Part shown: positions 8,883-19,302 of the stretch, piece after piece
Position numbering within the stretch: position 1 is the stretch's first letter
How the letters are laid out: every line of letters begins with the position of its first letter
Assembly: GCA_024401645.1 (NCBI GenBank)
Contig: JAKSKR010000014.1
Span: 1-64,000, forward strand
Origin: Paludibacteraceae bacterium
GTDB lineage: Bacteria > Bacteroidota > Bacteroidia > Bacteroidales > Paludibacteraceae
DNA length: 64,000 nucleotides
Reading direction: 5' to 3'
Translations under genes and position numbers: made by a program
The notes under the pieces: model-generated
The model's input: only the letters and a program-made list of their open reading frames with translations
What the model was told of the DNA's origin: nothing
Database searches by the model: none

Positions 8883-9920
8883 ATGAAAAAGAGAATCTTA
8901 GTAACTGGCGGTACCGGTTATATCGGTTCGCATACGGTTGTCGAACTCATCAATGCGGGCTACGAAGCCCTCATCATCGATAACTTGTCAAACTCTAACA
9001 TTGGTGTTCTCGACGGCATTAAGAAGATTACTGGTGTAATGCCTATCTACGAAAACATCGATTTGAAAGATTACGCTTCTCTCAACAAGTTCTTCCAGAA
9101 ATATCAGGGCATCGAGGCCATCATCAACTTTGCGGCAAGCAAGGCGGTGGGCGAGTCTGTCAAGTTGCCTCTTCTATACTATCGCAACAACATCACCTCT
9201 GTGCTTAATTTGCTCGAGTTGATGCCAAAGTACGATATCAACAACATTGTGTTCTCTTCTTCTTGCACCGTTTATGGTCAGCCCGACGTGTTGCCTGTAA
9301 CTGAACAGAGCCCAATTAAGCCTGCAACTTCGCCTTACGGTGCTACCAAGCAGATGTGCGAAACCATCATTACCGATGCTGTTCATGCCAACCATGGCAT
9401 GAAGTCAATCCTTTTGCGTTATTTCAACCCAATTGGTGCACATCCGTCTGCCGAAATCGGCGAATTGCCAAACGGCATACCTAACAACCTTTTGCCTTAT
9501 GTTACCCAGACTGCTATGGGCATCCGTGAGAAACTACGCATCTTCGGTGACGACTATAACACACCAGACGGAACTTGCATCCGCGACTACATCAATGTGG
9601 TCGACTTGGCAAAGGCACACGTTATTGCCGTTTCACGCATGCTCGAAAAGAAGAGTCGCAAGCCAATCGAAATCTTCAACCTTGGTACCGGTAACGGTGT
9701 CAGCGTTCTCGAAATCGTTAATGCGTTCAAGAAGGCAACTGGCGTAGATGTTCCTTACGAACTTGCTCCACGTCGTGAAGGCGACATCGAGAAGGTTTGG
9801 GCCGATGCTTCTTTTGCTAACAAGGAACTTGGTTGGAAGGCCGAAGTCTCATTGGAAGACACGCTTGCTTCTTGCTGGAAGTGGGAAATGAAACTGAAGG
9901 AACGTGAACAGAAAGACTAA
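8883..9920 (+). CDS. galE: UDP-glucose 4-epimerase
   Basis: The 345-residue short-chain dehydrogenase-type enzyme interconverts UDP-glucose and UDP-galactose using bound NAD. The Rossmann motif GGTGYIGSHT is at residues 9-18, the SSSCTVYG strand carrying the catalytic Ser at 125-132, and the catalytic YxxxK pair is Tyr152 and Lys156 (PYGATK). FNLGTGNGVSVLE later in the protein is typical of GalE. It starts directly at the stop codon of the nucleotidyltransferase gene. Confidence 0.93.
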   Translation: MKKRILVTGGTGYIGSHTVVELINAGYEALIIDNLSNSNIGVLDGIKKITGVMPIYENIDLKDYASLNKFFQKYQGIEAIINFAASKAVGESVKLPLLYYRNNITSVLNLLELMPKYDINNIVFSSSCTVYGQPDVLPVTEQSPIKPATSPYGATKQMCETIITDAVHANHGMKSILLRYFNPIGAHPSAEIGELPNGIPNNLLPYVTQTAMGIREKLRIFGDDYNTPDGTCIRDYINVVDLAKAHVIAVSRMLEKKSRKPIEIFNLGTGNGVSVLEIVNAFKKATGVDVPYELAPRREGDIEKVWADASFANKELGWKAEVSLEDTLASCWKWEMKLKEREQKD

Positions 9921-9924
9921 TCTT

Positions 9925-9991
9925 AGAAGCTGTTTAAATTTTTTTATTATTCCCAATAAGAATACTTTCGTAAAATTTTTAAACAGCTTCT
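9925..9991. repeat. Inverted repeat after galE; its right arm belongs to a dispersed repeat
   Basis: AGAAGCTGTTTAAA (9925-9938) is perfectly complementary to TTTAAACAGCTTCT (9978-9991), with a 39-base A/T-rich loop. The right half (9957-9992) recurs with about four differences at 51449-51484, read from the minus strand as TAAGAAGCTGTTT followed by an A/T-rich core and ACGAAAG. It may act as a terminator for galE and may be part of a repeated intergenic element. Confidence 0.7.
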
Positions 9992-10006
9992 TACTTACTT
10001 TTGATA

Positions 10007-10042
10007 AAAGCGGCAGAAATAATTGATTATTTCTGCCGCTTT
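10007..10042. terminator. Bidirectional terminator
   Basis: AAAGCGGCAGAAATAA (10007-10022) and TTATTTCTGCCGCTTT (10027-10042) form a 16-bp perfect stem with a four-base loop. A and T runs on the two sides suit termination on either strand. Confidence 0.85.
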
Positions 10043-10136
10043 CTTTATATTTGGTTAAATGAATGTTCCAACTGCCAAAAAATGGATGTTTGCTTTTGGG
10101 CAGATGTAGTTCTTGGCTAAATGTGGAGGATTGGTT

Positions 10137-10952
10137 ATGAGTGAAAATGTCAATGTAAACCAGTATAGGAAAGAAAAGCACGAATGGGCGACTATGATGC
10201 TCTTCCGTTCGTCTTATTCTTCATTCCCGCTTGGTGAGATTGAGAAGTCGGAGTGCCCCGATTTCTTGGTTCACACAAAGAAGGGATTGCTGGGTATTGA
10301 GTTGACCGAACTCAAGTACGACCGTCAGAACGTCTCGTTCAATCCGCGTGGCCACGAAAAGTGGCTGGAATCTATTATGGAGGCTGCCCAGGCCGAGTTT
10401 GAACGTTCGTCAGAACTGAAACTGGTGGTCGACGTCCATTTCCTTAATGAGCTAGGTCCAACCGTGTCGCACCCAAAGGAGGAACCGTCCTTGCTCTTGC
10501 ACGATGGGTTGAAGGAAACCATTTTGAAGATTGTCAACGAGAATACGCCCGAAGCTACCGGTCAGCAATACATCATCGACCGCACCAGCAAGTACGGCTA
10601 CCTCAACTTGCCTTCCATCATAGAAGCTATCTATGTGAAGAACGTGACTGGACGTTATGCCGAGGGACTTTGGTATGCCGGCATTTCAACCATGGTCAAG
10701 CCCCTTTCTGTTGAAAGCGTTGGTCAGCGCATTGCCGATAAGAACTTGAAGATTTCGCACTACAACCAGCAGTGCGAGCGCATGTGGCTCATGATTATTC
10801 AGAACAGCTTCCTCATGTCAAGCCTGTACGATCCGCAGATGGCCTACCGTGCCCTGCACCACCGTTACCTCTCGCTTTTCGACCGTGTCTTTGTCTTCGA
10901 ACGTTCCGAAGGACACGTCACCGAATTGCCGATAATAAGGATACAGAAATAG
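10137..10952 (+). CDS. Uncharacterised protein, possible PD-(D/E)XK-like fold
   Basis: The protein has 271 residues and no family that I recognise. The early segment ECPDFLVHTKKGLLGIELTE has the spacing of a PD-(D/E)XK nuclease core (Pro41-Asp42, then Glu55), but Thr57 stands where the catalytic Lys would be. The C-terminal half is rich in aromatic and basic residues. The start at 10137 is preferred over an upstream TTG at 10113 because GGAGG lies just before the ATG. It is flanked by a strong terminator on the left and a 383-base gap on the right, so it is monocistronic. A nuclease-derived role is only a suggestion. Confidence 0.6.
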   Translation: MSENVNVNQYRKEKHEWATMMLFRSSYSSFPLGEIEKSECPDFLVHTKKGLLGIELTELKYDRQNVSFNPRGHEKWLESIMEAAQAEFERSSELKLVVDVHFLNELGPTVSHPKEEPSLLLHDGLKETILKIVNENTPEATGQQYIIDRTSKYGYLNLPSIIEAIYVKNVTGRYAEGLWYAGISTMVKPLSVESVGQRIADKNLKISHYNQQCERMWLMIIQNSFLMSSLYDPQMAYRALHHRYLSLFDRVFVFERSEGHVTELPIIRIQK

Positions 10953-11335
10953 CACGTTTTTCTGTGCTGAAAAGGTTGTTTTAATCACTTCCTTTTCTTG
11001 CCGATAATGCCAAATTTTTGGCGTCTTTCGTAGGACGGAGGCGACATTTTCAATTGTTATTTCAATGTTTTTTTGCGTAAAACTATAAGTTTAGCCATCA
11101 CTTTTTTTCGAAAAAATTCTATTGTTTGCTAATTTCTTTCTAATTTTATTGGTCAAATTGGGTTAGTTCCTACCTTTTTGCACCTATTCTTGGAGTCTTT
11201 TCGCGAAGATTCTAGGCTGATTGGTGTTGCAAATAGGGTAGTGGCTATATAATATTATTGAATGATTAATTTCTTTCCGTTGGAATCTTACCATTGACGT
11301 TTCAGCGGACAAAGGACTACAAAAAATAAATACTT
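10953..11335. other. Intergenic region upstream of the giant surface-protein gene
   Basis: No open frame of note is present. The region is A/T-rich. A plausible promoter has TTGG at 11149-11152 and TACCTTTT at 11171-11178 with 18 bases between, which would leave a leader of about 150 bases. The leader can fold weakly (CCTATTCTT near 11181 with AAGATTCTAGG). Confidence 0.4.
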
Positions 11336-14300
11336 ATGAAGTATTCTCAATCTAAACTCAAATACTGGATATCCCTATTCCTTATTAGCATTCTCTCGTT
11401 TGCTTCGAATGCTTTTGCGGCTGGTGTGACACATACCATCGAATCTGTTGAAGAATGGAACGATTATGCTACGCAGATGTTGACAAAGTCGGCTATGCGT
11501 TCCGATAACTACGTCCTTATTGCCGACCTCGATTTCACGGGACAACCATTTTTACCATTCGGTGGATTGACAAGGTCTGCCGGACAGTATAGCTTTGCGT
11601 CTAGCGCTGCTTTTTCTGGAACTTTCGATGGACAGAGCCACGTCATTAAGAACATTTCTAATTTCACTCACGGCTCCATGAACAAGCCGCCTCTCGGCAT
11701 CTTTGGTGCATCAAAGGGTACCATCAAGTTCCTTGTGGTCGACAATATGGAGATTCCGCAAGATAAGGCTACTATAATCAATGCCAACTATGTAGGTGGT
11801 ATTTGTGCTTATCAGTCGGGTGGTTCCGTTGAGAACTGTGCTGTCATTAACTCAACCCTCTTTGCGGGTTCGGGTCCGTTGGGTGGTATTACTGGTGGCG
11901 ACAATGGTGGTACTATCAGCAATTGTGCTGTTTATAATACGGTCTTTACCAATCCGGGTACCCTGGGGACAACTGTTGGTGGTATTGTTGGTCAAATTAG
12001 CGCTCCAACAAGTGTACATGACTGTTACGTAAACGCATCATTCAAGAATGTTCAGTCCAATACAGGTGGTATTGTTGGTCAAATCTATTATTCAAATACC
12101 ACTAAAACTATTGTTGAAAGATGTTTTGCCCAAGGCTCTTTCTGCTTCTCTACGGCTGGTGGTTCTAGTAGCGTATCGGCTAATGGTGGTATTGTCGGCT
12201 ATGCGCGTAACTTAAATATGCAGAATTGTGGTTCTACCATCGATATGTCTGTCAATCTTGTATCCTTTACTGGCGATAAGTCATTGCAGAAAACAGCAGG
12301 TGCTATTGGTTTTGCCGACGCTGTTGCTGATATTGAAGGCCTGGAATATTGTTACGCAACAGGAAAGATTGCTTTCTCTGACAAGCGTGGCGATAACAAG
12401 ATGGCGGGTATCAATGCTTTTGTAGGTCAGGTAACAACTGACGACAAGGTTGTTTATAAAGTTCCTGAAAATTGCTATTCAGTAGAAGAAAACTATAAAG
12501 CTCTAGTTAGTGGTGACTATGTGCGTAGCTCTGGCGACAGAATTTATGGTGCGCCTGCAACGCTCAAGCCACAAGCTTTTGTTCAATCGGGCTGTTTGGC
12601 TAAACAGTTGAACGACGACTTTGGTGCTACGAAGGTTGGCGATGTATATTGGGGCTATTCTAAAACTGCGTTCGACGGTTACCCAGTGCCTTTTGCTCAT
12701 GAGGAAAGTGCTGGTGTCCTGGCGCTGTTAAGGGTAAAGGCCGGCTGCATCACTAGCGACGACGTCGATGCCATTACTACCGAATTGCCAGTGTGTGGCG
12801 GTTCTGTTGTTCCTGAACAGACCATTTACCATATTAAGACGGCTGCCGATTTGGCCGACTTCGCCAAATTGATGAATGCTGAAGAACATGATGCCGACTG
12901 GTCGGCTAACAAGACTGTCATCATCGACAACGATATTACAGGTCCTGTTACAACCGTTATTGGTTCTGCCGCCAAACCTTTCAAGGGTACTTTCCAGGGC
13001 GACTCTTACCTCATTAACTTGGCAATTAACAGCACGGCGAACAATGTCGGCTTAATTGGTTTTGCCGATGGCAAGGCTAAAATTACCGATGTCCAGGTAA
13101 AGGGTTCGGTTCGTGGTGCTTCTAATGTGGGCGGTATTGTTGGTAATGCTACTGCAGGTGTCACCATTTCTGGTTGTGCCAACGGTGCGGTTGTTAACGG
13201 TACAACTCATGTTGGTGGTGTGGTTGGTGCTGCAGCATGTCCGGTATCAACTTGCTTGAATGTTGCTAACGTTACTGGTACTTCTAATGTTGGTGGTATT
13301 GCCGGTTCGGGTACTTCGTTGACCGATTGCGCGAACATGGGTTACATAAATGGTGCTGTTACCACAACCGCTGGTGTGGTTGGTTCTGCAACTGGCACAC
13401 TAACGCGATGCCTGAATGCTGGTTACACACAGGGTGCCGGCATTTCTAACGGTGGTACCATTGCCTCTTCTTATTTCGATTTCGCATTGTCACTAAACGG
13501 TCAGCTACAGGCAACTTCGGTTACCATGGCTGCCAATAAGACGCTTACCATTGAAGGTTGGACTGGCGAAAAGGGACAATACCCAGTGCCGTCGGCCTTT
13601 GCTGCTACCCAGCTCGGTAAGTTGGCTGTTGAGCCTATTTACTTTACTAATAACAATAAGGCAAATGCTATTGAAGATAGCATTGCTGCTGGTGCCAACT
13701 GGAAGTCTTCCGACGCAAAGGTTTTGACCTATAATAAGGGTGGATTCCTTCTCTTGAAGACGGGTACTGTTACCTTGTCGGTTGCTAACGACGTAGCTAC
13801 CCGTAATGTGCCGGTTAATGTGCTTAGCGAAAAACGTTTCTCTGGTGGCTATGGTCACTTCTTGGCACCTTACCAGATTTCTAAATTAGCCGACCTTACC
13901 GAATTGAAGACCTTTGTTTCTAATACCCATGGTGCAAAGGGCTACATGTTCGAGTTGACCAACGATATTACCGATGGTACTTGCCAAGCATATATTGGTT
14001 CTTCTGTCGATCATTTTAAGGGACATTTCTTCAGTACCGCAGGCCATGTGTTTAATATCGATATCGATATTGCGGCAAAGACCGATATTCCGGTTGGTTT
14101 GTTCGGCGTTGTCGATGGTATTGTCGAAAACGTTTCGGTTACCGGTAGTGTTGAAATTGCAGGAACTGGTAAGATGGCCTATGCCGGTGGTATTGCCGGT
14201 TATTGCGAAGGTCGCATTGCTGGTTGTGTTAACAATGCCGATGTTACTGGCATTAAGGGCAGCAAGGCTACCCTTGGCGGTATTTGCGGTGGTGTTAGTG

Positions 14301-17300
14301 GTTCTATTGTCAATTGTACGAATATTGGCCGTGTAAGTGGCAATGCCTATGCTGCCGGTATTACCAATGTCGACGATGTTTCTACGGCATACGTTGCGCA
14401 GTGTTTCAATGGTGGGGTAGTCACTTCTGCCAATGCCGCTGGTGTTGCAAACGTGCTTTCTTCTTTGCCTTCGGTTAAACCTACTTTTGTAGATAATATT
14501 AACGTGGCTGCCGTTAACGGTAGTGTTAGTGCCGATGCGCTTGTTTACAGCAACGGTGCTGCGCCTGTTGTTACTGGTGGACTATACGATAATCAGCATG
14601 CTGTTGCCAAGACCATGAATGCTACGGCAAAGGCCGATTCTTCAAAGGCTTTGACTCTTGAAAAGGTAACAGGTTTCACAACTGCGGCTGGTGTTTATCC
14701 TACCAATGGTGCTTCTTCAATCAACACATTGGCTTCTCTCCCTGTTTTCGCTCATGTTAAGGATTCTGCCAACAACATCAAGCACGACTTTAGCGTTGCT
14801 TCTGCTGCTGGTGTGGTTTGGACATCAACCACCGGTAACGTTAAGGTAGATGGCAATAAGGTTGAACGTGTAAAGGCTGGTGCCGATACGTTGGTTGCTA
14901 CCCTTGGTAACTATAACCGTCGTGTTCCGGTTGTTGTTGCTTGTGTTTGGGATACGGTTAACGATCCTGACCTCGAAGTCTGCAACATGTATGCAGGCAA
15001 GACTTATACTAAAGACACAACCCTCGTTGTAAAGGAGATTTCAGATAATACTAATCCGAATGCCGATTGTGGTACCTTGCACATCAAGAAGGTCATCATT
15101 ACTGTTGGCGAAATGGGTCGTCCAATCGATACTGTTGGTTGTGGATCGTTGGTTTACGAAGGCTTTACCCATAAGAAGGATACTGTATTTACAAACAAGA
15201 ATTGCGACATTGTAAATGTCAAGATTTATCCGTTACCTTCAAAGGCCGATTCTGTAGTTACGCTCGACTGCAATACCGAATCTTATACCTACAACGCATC
15301 TAACGGAAAGGCTTATAAGGTTGAGCGCACTGCTAAACCTATTAAGGACTCGTTGATTGTTACTGACATTATTAAGAGCAAGACTTGCGGTTGTGATTCG
15401 CTTATCCGCCGTGTCTATGTCAACATTCCTACAGTCAAGACCGACGTGGTGTTAGATGAGGTTTACTGTAACACTTACGACTACACAACCTTCTCGGGCA
15501 AGGTGGTTACTTTGGGTTGGCCTATTGCTAACCGTGACCCTGAAGAGAACTATTGGCAAGCCAAGGTGCAAGACGTAACCTACATCGATACCAACTTCGT
15601 ATCGGGCAAGGAATTCAGCGAAATTCGCGTCGTTAAGCTTAAGATATTTAAGTCTCTTTACCTCACCGATACTATTCAGCACGTAGGTGTCGATTGTACG
15701 CCTATTACCATTCCTTTGTCCGATGGACGTGAAGTTACCTACTCTGGCATTAAGGATACCGTCTTCTACGATCAGCTTATGTCTGAAGTTTATGAGGGTT
15801 GCCCACAGAGCGTAACCAAGATTAAGCTCCGTTTGAAGGGCTTGTCAGAGGTGAAGGATACGGTTTACATCGGAAACTTTGGTGCCCCTCGTTGCACCGA
15901 TTGCGACGATGTTATTGTCTTGGAAAATGTTCAAGACGGCTCGTTGGCTAACTTCGGTTTCTGCGACAAGGTTAAGTACAAGCAGTATGCTTCCGATTCT
16001 CGTGTAATGACACGTACTGCTAGTGCAAAGAATGCTATTAACGTAGATTTTGGTGATGAGGACATTTGTGGTTACGTAGTTCCTTTCAAATTCCGCATCA
16101 ATTCTTCCGAAATTGAGGAATCTGCAATCAGCGTTTGCGATTCTATGGCATTTGAAACGAGAGATGGTCGTAAGTTCATTGTTAAAAACGACACCATCAT
16201 TTCCGATACGGTTGTGGGCGCTGTTCCTGGTTGCGGTTGCGACAGCATATACAAGACCAAGATTACCGTGTTCATGCCTACACGTGTTTCTTTCGATACC
16301 GTGGCTTGCAATTTTGCCATCTTCAGCTATCTCGACAAGGCTAAAGCTAGCCTCACCATCAAGAACGATACGGTGATTGTCGATACGCTTAAGAAGGTCA
16401 ACATGGCTTGCGACAGCATCATCCGCACTTCTTCTTACACTATCCATAAGGCATACCCTGAAGAGGTGAACCAGTTGAAGGAATTTGCATCATGCAACGA
16501 GTTTGTTTATGAGTCTCCGCTTAATGGTAGAGTCGTTTGCAAGCGCGACACGTTGTTCAACGATAGTTTGAAGACCATATACGGTTGCGACAGTATTGTG
16601 CCTGTTAAGGTCACCATCAACAAGCCAGTGGTCATCGACTCTGTTATGCACATCTGTTCTACCTATGTTTACCATTACAGAAAGGGTGGAACCATAACAT
16701 TGCCGTTGGGCGACAATCCGGCTCTCGTCGACACCTTTACAATTTTCGATTCGTTTAAGAATGTCGATCCAACCAAGTGCGACACAACCTTCCGCATGTT
16801 GGTGTACTCACATACTACACGCGTTCGTCAGTCGCCAGTTACACCAGTTTGTAGCTTTATGGAATATGAGCGTTTCAATGGCGAACGTTTCGAGATTACC
16901 GAGTCTGTTACCGTTTACGATACGTTGAAGAGCCAGATGTGCGATTGTGACTCAATCGTCCGCATCGACAGCTTCTCGGTTGGTCAGCCTTATTACCCAA
17001 CTGCTGACACCAAGCTCGACACCACACTCTTCGGTTGTCGAACCAATACGGTTTTGACTTACGAAAGAAGAACCAATGCATGGAACCCTGCGCGTTCAAT
17101 TTCTTTCGTTCCTGTAAGTTCCGAGTTCCCTAACCAACCAGGATTCTTGAACATTGTTAAGTCTAGCAACCCATCGGTGGTTGCACTCGATACCGTTGTC
17201 GAAAAGATTTATGGTTCAAATGTACGTCGTTTCTACTGGTTGGCACACGACACCATGAAGACCATTGCCGGTTGCGATAGTGTGGTTCCGTTCCGTGTTG

Positions 17301-19276
17301 AATACGATGGTCAGCATACTCTTGGTAGAAAGTATTTCTATGTTAACCACAAGCAAGCGCCATTCGTTTACCAGGGTATAACATACAATATGCCAAGCTT
17401 TGCTAACGGCGTTGCTACTTACGACTCTGTCGAGGTTGTTCTCCCTTCACGTACTGGTGGTTGCGACACCACTTACTACGCAATGGTTAAGATGTATCCT
17501 TGCAAGGTGGTCGACACTACCGTTCACTATTGCGACGAGGCTATGTTCCGTAACTTGCACCGCGAGTGGATGACCTTTACGAACGATACGGTTTATTCCG
17601 ACACCATTCGTTACGTCATTAAGAACGACACCGCAAGTTGCGATAGTATGATTCAGACTTGGCACATTAAGATTGGTCATAAGACCCCTGCAAACCAAAT
17701 CTCTGACGTTTATGTGGGTGGTTGCGACAATGTCGTCTTCCACCGCGAAGGTGCTGCATTCAACATGCAGGCTACCGATACTGTCTTCTACGAATCGGGC
17801 ATCTTCCGTTGCCGTTACATCAACGCTTCGGGTTGCGACAGTGTGGTGCCTGTTCGCATAAGTGTACATAAGGTTGAAGAGAATACAGTGGTTATTCGTC
17901 GTACCGACTACTTCATTTACAAGAGTCCGCTCGACGGATCTCGTACACGTGTAACGCGCGACACCGTTATTGAAGAACGAGTGCCAAATATGGTTACCGT
18001 CAACATGTCTAACGGTACTTCTTATACTTGCGATAGCGTCATCACCACACAGATTACTATTCGTCCTGCCGAGTGGCGCGACACAACCATTACCGGTTGC
18101 GACTCTGTATTGGCTGTTGCTCCGGCCGACTCAATCCGTGGCGATATTGAAACCATGGCTCAACAGTGGTACAAGCGCGACACTACTTTCGACTTGCCTA
18201 ACTCGCAGACGTTCGATCCATACTACCATGTTCACATCAAGTTGAACAAGTCAGTTTATGGTAAGATTGTAGTTGACAGCTGCCGTCAGGTAACCTATAA
18301 GGGTAGCGTTTATACAACCAATACCAGCTTTATTGAACGTTCAACTACCGTTGCTGGCTGCGACAGCGTAGACACCGTCTACATTGTTGTTCACCCAGTC
18401 ATCGAGAAAATGAACACAGCTACGGGTTGCGGATACTTAATCTACGATTCGAAGGTTTACTCGCAAGACACTACGTTGTACGATACCGTTCGCTACACCA
18501 ATGGCTGTAATTGCGACAGCATCGTCACTGCTATCGATGTGGTTATTTACGAGCCAACAGTCGTAGAAAGGGCTGTCGACAGTTGTATGTTCTTCACTTA
18601 TCCGAAGATGGTGGCAAAGGAATACAACTGGTTCATACGCGACTCGGTTTACGAACCAATTGCTCTCGATTCTGTCTACACCAACTCTGTCTCATTCTAC
18701 CGTTATGCCGAAGAAGACAGAAATGGCTGTAACACCATTGAACACCTAACATTGAACGTTAATCCTTGTTACCCTTATCCGGTCATCATTAACAAGTATA
18801 ACTGGATTTTGGCTCTTAATAAGGACCTTTTGACAAAGGATGTGAATGCTAGCCACATTACCGGCTACCAGTGGTACAAGAATGGCGAACTCCTTCTTGG
18901 CGCTAACCAGTCTTACTATACCGAAGACCGTCCGTTGGAAGGTTGTTACCAGGTTCAGGTAAAGTTCGGCAGCATGTCTGTCGAATCTGAAAACGTCTGC
19001 ATCGATCCTTCAATGGATGTGGCTTTGTCTTACGACTTGTATCCTGCCCCTGTTTCAGTTGGTGGCATGGTTTCTATTAAGTGTAACTTCGACATGGAAG
19101 ATACCGATGTTGAAATCTACAACACCTTGGGCGTTAAGGTTTACCATAGCACTTTGACTTCTGTTAAGGATACTCCTGTACAGATTCCATTCCGTTTGGC
19201 TGCTGCTGGTAACTACTTCTTGAAGTTGACTACCGAAGATGGTACCGTTCTTGGTAAGAAGTTTATTGTTAAGTAA
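11336..19276 (+). CDS. Giant T9SS-secreted surface protein with GLUG-type and Cys-Asp-Ser repeats
   Basis: The 2646-residue protein is probably a cell-surface adhesin. A signal peptide occupies residues 1-28 (hydrophobic core SLFLISILSFASNAFA). Residues ~30-1080 contain many GLUG-like units (FSGTFDGQSH, GGIVGQ, GGIAGYC) typical of beta-helical adhesin stalks, in two blocks separated by a linker. From about 1220 to 2480 there are about 14 copies of a module centred on CDS[IV] (for example NGCDSVV, GCDSIVPV), spaced roughly 60-110 residues and often preceded by DT-rich strands. The C-terminal ~85 residues form a T9SS type A sorting domain ending in GNYFLKLTTEDGTVLGKKF. The cysteines suggest disulfides outside the cell. 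Two barrel-protein genes follow in the same direction without a terminator. Confidence 0.85.
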   Translation: MKYSQSKLKYWISLFLISILSFASNAFAAGVTHTIESVEEWNDYATQMLTKSAMRSDNYVLIADLDFTGQPFLPFGGLTRSAGQYSFASSAAFSGTFDGQSHVIKNISNFTHGSMNKPPLGIFGASKGTIKFLVVDNMEIPQDKATIINANYVGGICAYQSGGSVENCAVINSTLFAGSGPLGGITGGDNGGTISNCAVYNTVFTNPGTLGTTVGGIVGQISAPTSVHDCYVNASFKNVQSNTGGIVGQIYYSNTTKTIVERCFAQGSFCFSTAGGSSSVSANGGIVGYARNLNMQNCGSTIDMSVNLVSFTGDKSLQKTAGAIGFADAVADIEGLEYCYATGKIAFSDKRGDNKMAGINAFVGQVTTDDKVVYKVPENCYSVEENYKALVSGDYVRSSGDRIYGAPATLKPQAFVQSGCLAKQLNDDFGATKVGDVYWGYSKTAFDGYPVPFAHEESAGVLALLRVKAGCITSDDVDAITTELPVCGGSVVPEQTIYHIKTAADLADFAKLMNAEEHDADWSANKTVIIDNDITGPVTTVIGSAAKPFKGTFQGDSYLINLAINSTANNVGLIGFADGKAKITDVQVKGSVRGASNVGGIVGNATAGVTISGCANGAVVNGTTHVGGVVGAAACPVSTCLNVANVTGTSNVGGIAGSGTSLTDCANMGYINGAVTTTAGVVGSATGTLTRCLNAGYTQGAGISNGGTIASSYFDFALSLNGQLQATSVTMAANKTLTIEGWTGEKGQYPVPSAFAATQLGKLAVEPIYFTNNNKANAIEDSIAAGANWKSSDAKVLTYNKGGFLLLKTGTVTLSVANDVATRNVPVNVLSEKRFSGGYGHFLAPYQISKLADLTELKTFVSNTHGAKGYMFELTNDITDGTCQAYIGSSVDHFKGHFFSTAGHVFNIDIDIAAKTDIPVGLFGVVDGIVENVSVTGSVEIAGTGKMAYAGGIAGYCEGRIAGCVNNADVTGIKGSKATLGGICGGVSGSIVNCTNIGRVSGNAYAAGITNVDDVSTAYVAQCFNGGVVTSANAAGVANVLSSLPSVKPTFVDNINVAAVNGSVSADALVYSNGAAPVVTGGLYDNQHAVAKTMNATAKADSSKALTLEKVTGFTTAAGVYPTNGASSINTLASLPVFAHVKDSANNIKHDFSVASAAGVVWTSTTGNVKVDGNKVERVKAGADTLVATLGNYNRRVPVVVACVWDTVNDPDLEVCNMYAGKTYTKDTTLVVKEISDNTNPNADCGTLHIKKVIITVGEMGRPIDTVGCGSLVYEGFTHKKDTVFTNKNCDIVNVKIYPLPSKADSVVTLDCNTESYTYNASNGKAYKVERTAKPIKDSLIVTDIIKSKTCGCDSLIRRVYVNIPTVKTDVVLDEVYCNTYDYTTFSGKVVTLGWPIANRDPEENYWQAKVQDVTYIDTNFVSGKEFSEIRVVKLKIFKSLYLTDTIQHVGVDCTPITIPLSDGREVTYSGIKDTVFYDQLMSEVYEGCPQSVTKIKLRLKGLSEVKDTVYIGNFGAPRCTDCDDVIVLENVQDGSLANFGFCDKVKYKQYASDSRVMTRTASAKNAINVDFGDEDICGYVVPFKFRINSSEIEESAISVCDSMAFETRDGRKFIVKNDTIISDTVVGAVPGCGCDSIYKTKITVFMPTRVSFDTVACNFAIFSYLDKAKASLTIKNDTVIVDTLKKVNMACDSIIRTSSYTIHKAYPEEVNQLKEFASCNEFVYESPLNGRVVCKRDTLFNDSLKTIYGCDSIVPVKVTINKPVVIDSVMHICSTYVYHYRKGGTITLPLGDNPALVDTFTIFDSFKNVDPTKCDTTFRMLVYSHTTRVRQSPVTPVCSFMEYERFNGERFEITESVTVYDTLKSQMCDCDSIVRIDSFSVGQPYYPTADTKLDTTLFGCRTNTVLTYERRTNAWNPARSISFVPVSSEFPNQPGFLNIVKSSNPSVVALDTVVEKIYGSNVRRFYWLAHDTMKTIAGCDSVVPFRVEYDGQHTLGRKYFYVNHKQAPFVYQGITYNMPSFANGVATYDSVEVVLPSRTGGCDTTYYAMVKMYPCKVVDTTVHYCDEAMFRNLHREWMTFTNDTVYSDTIRYVIKNDTASCDSMIQTWHIKIGHKTPANQISDVYVGGCDNVVFHREGAAFNMQATDTVFYESGIFRCRYINASGCDSVVPVRISVHKVEENTVVIRRTDYFIYKSPLDGSRTRVTRDTVIEERVPNMVTVNMSNGTSYTCDSVITTQITIRPAEWRDTTITGCDSVLAVAPADSIRGDIETMAQQWYKRDTTFDLPNSQTFDPYYHVHIKLNKSVYGKIVVDSCRQVTYKGSVYTTNTSFIERSTTVAGCDSVDTVYIVVHPVIEKMNTATGCGYLIYDSKVYSQDTTLYDTVRYTNGCNCDSIVTAIDVVIYEPTVVERAVDSCMFFTYPKMVAKEYNWFIRDSVYEPIALDSVYTNSVSFYRYAEEDRNGCNTIEHLTLNVNPCYPYPVIINKYNWILALNKDLLTKDVNASHITGYQWYKNGELLLGANQSYYTEDRPLEGCYQVQVKFGSMSVESENVCIDPSMDVALSYDLYPAPVSVGGMVSIKCNFDMEDTDVEIYNTLGVKVYHSTLTSVKDTPVQIPFRLAAAGNYFLKLTTEDGTVLGKKFIVK

Positions 19277-19302
19277 GTTTTAATTTGTTGTTAGTTCATT
19301 AT

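Noticed and set aside
15845-16447. 200-residue minus-strand frame inside the giant gene
   Set aside because: It is antisense to repeat modules and has no start signal or family resemblance.
11336-19276. GLUG repeats as an IgA1-type metallopeptidase
   Set aside because: GLUG-type repeats occur in such proteases, but I found no HExxH catalytic motif in the protein.
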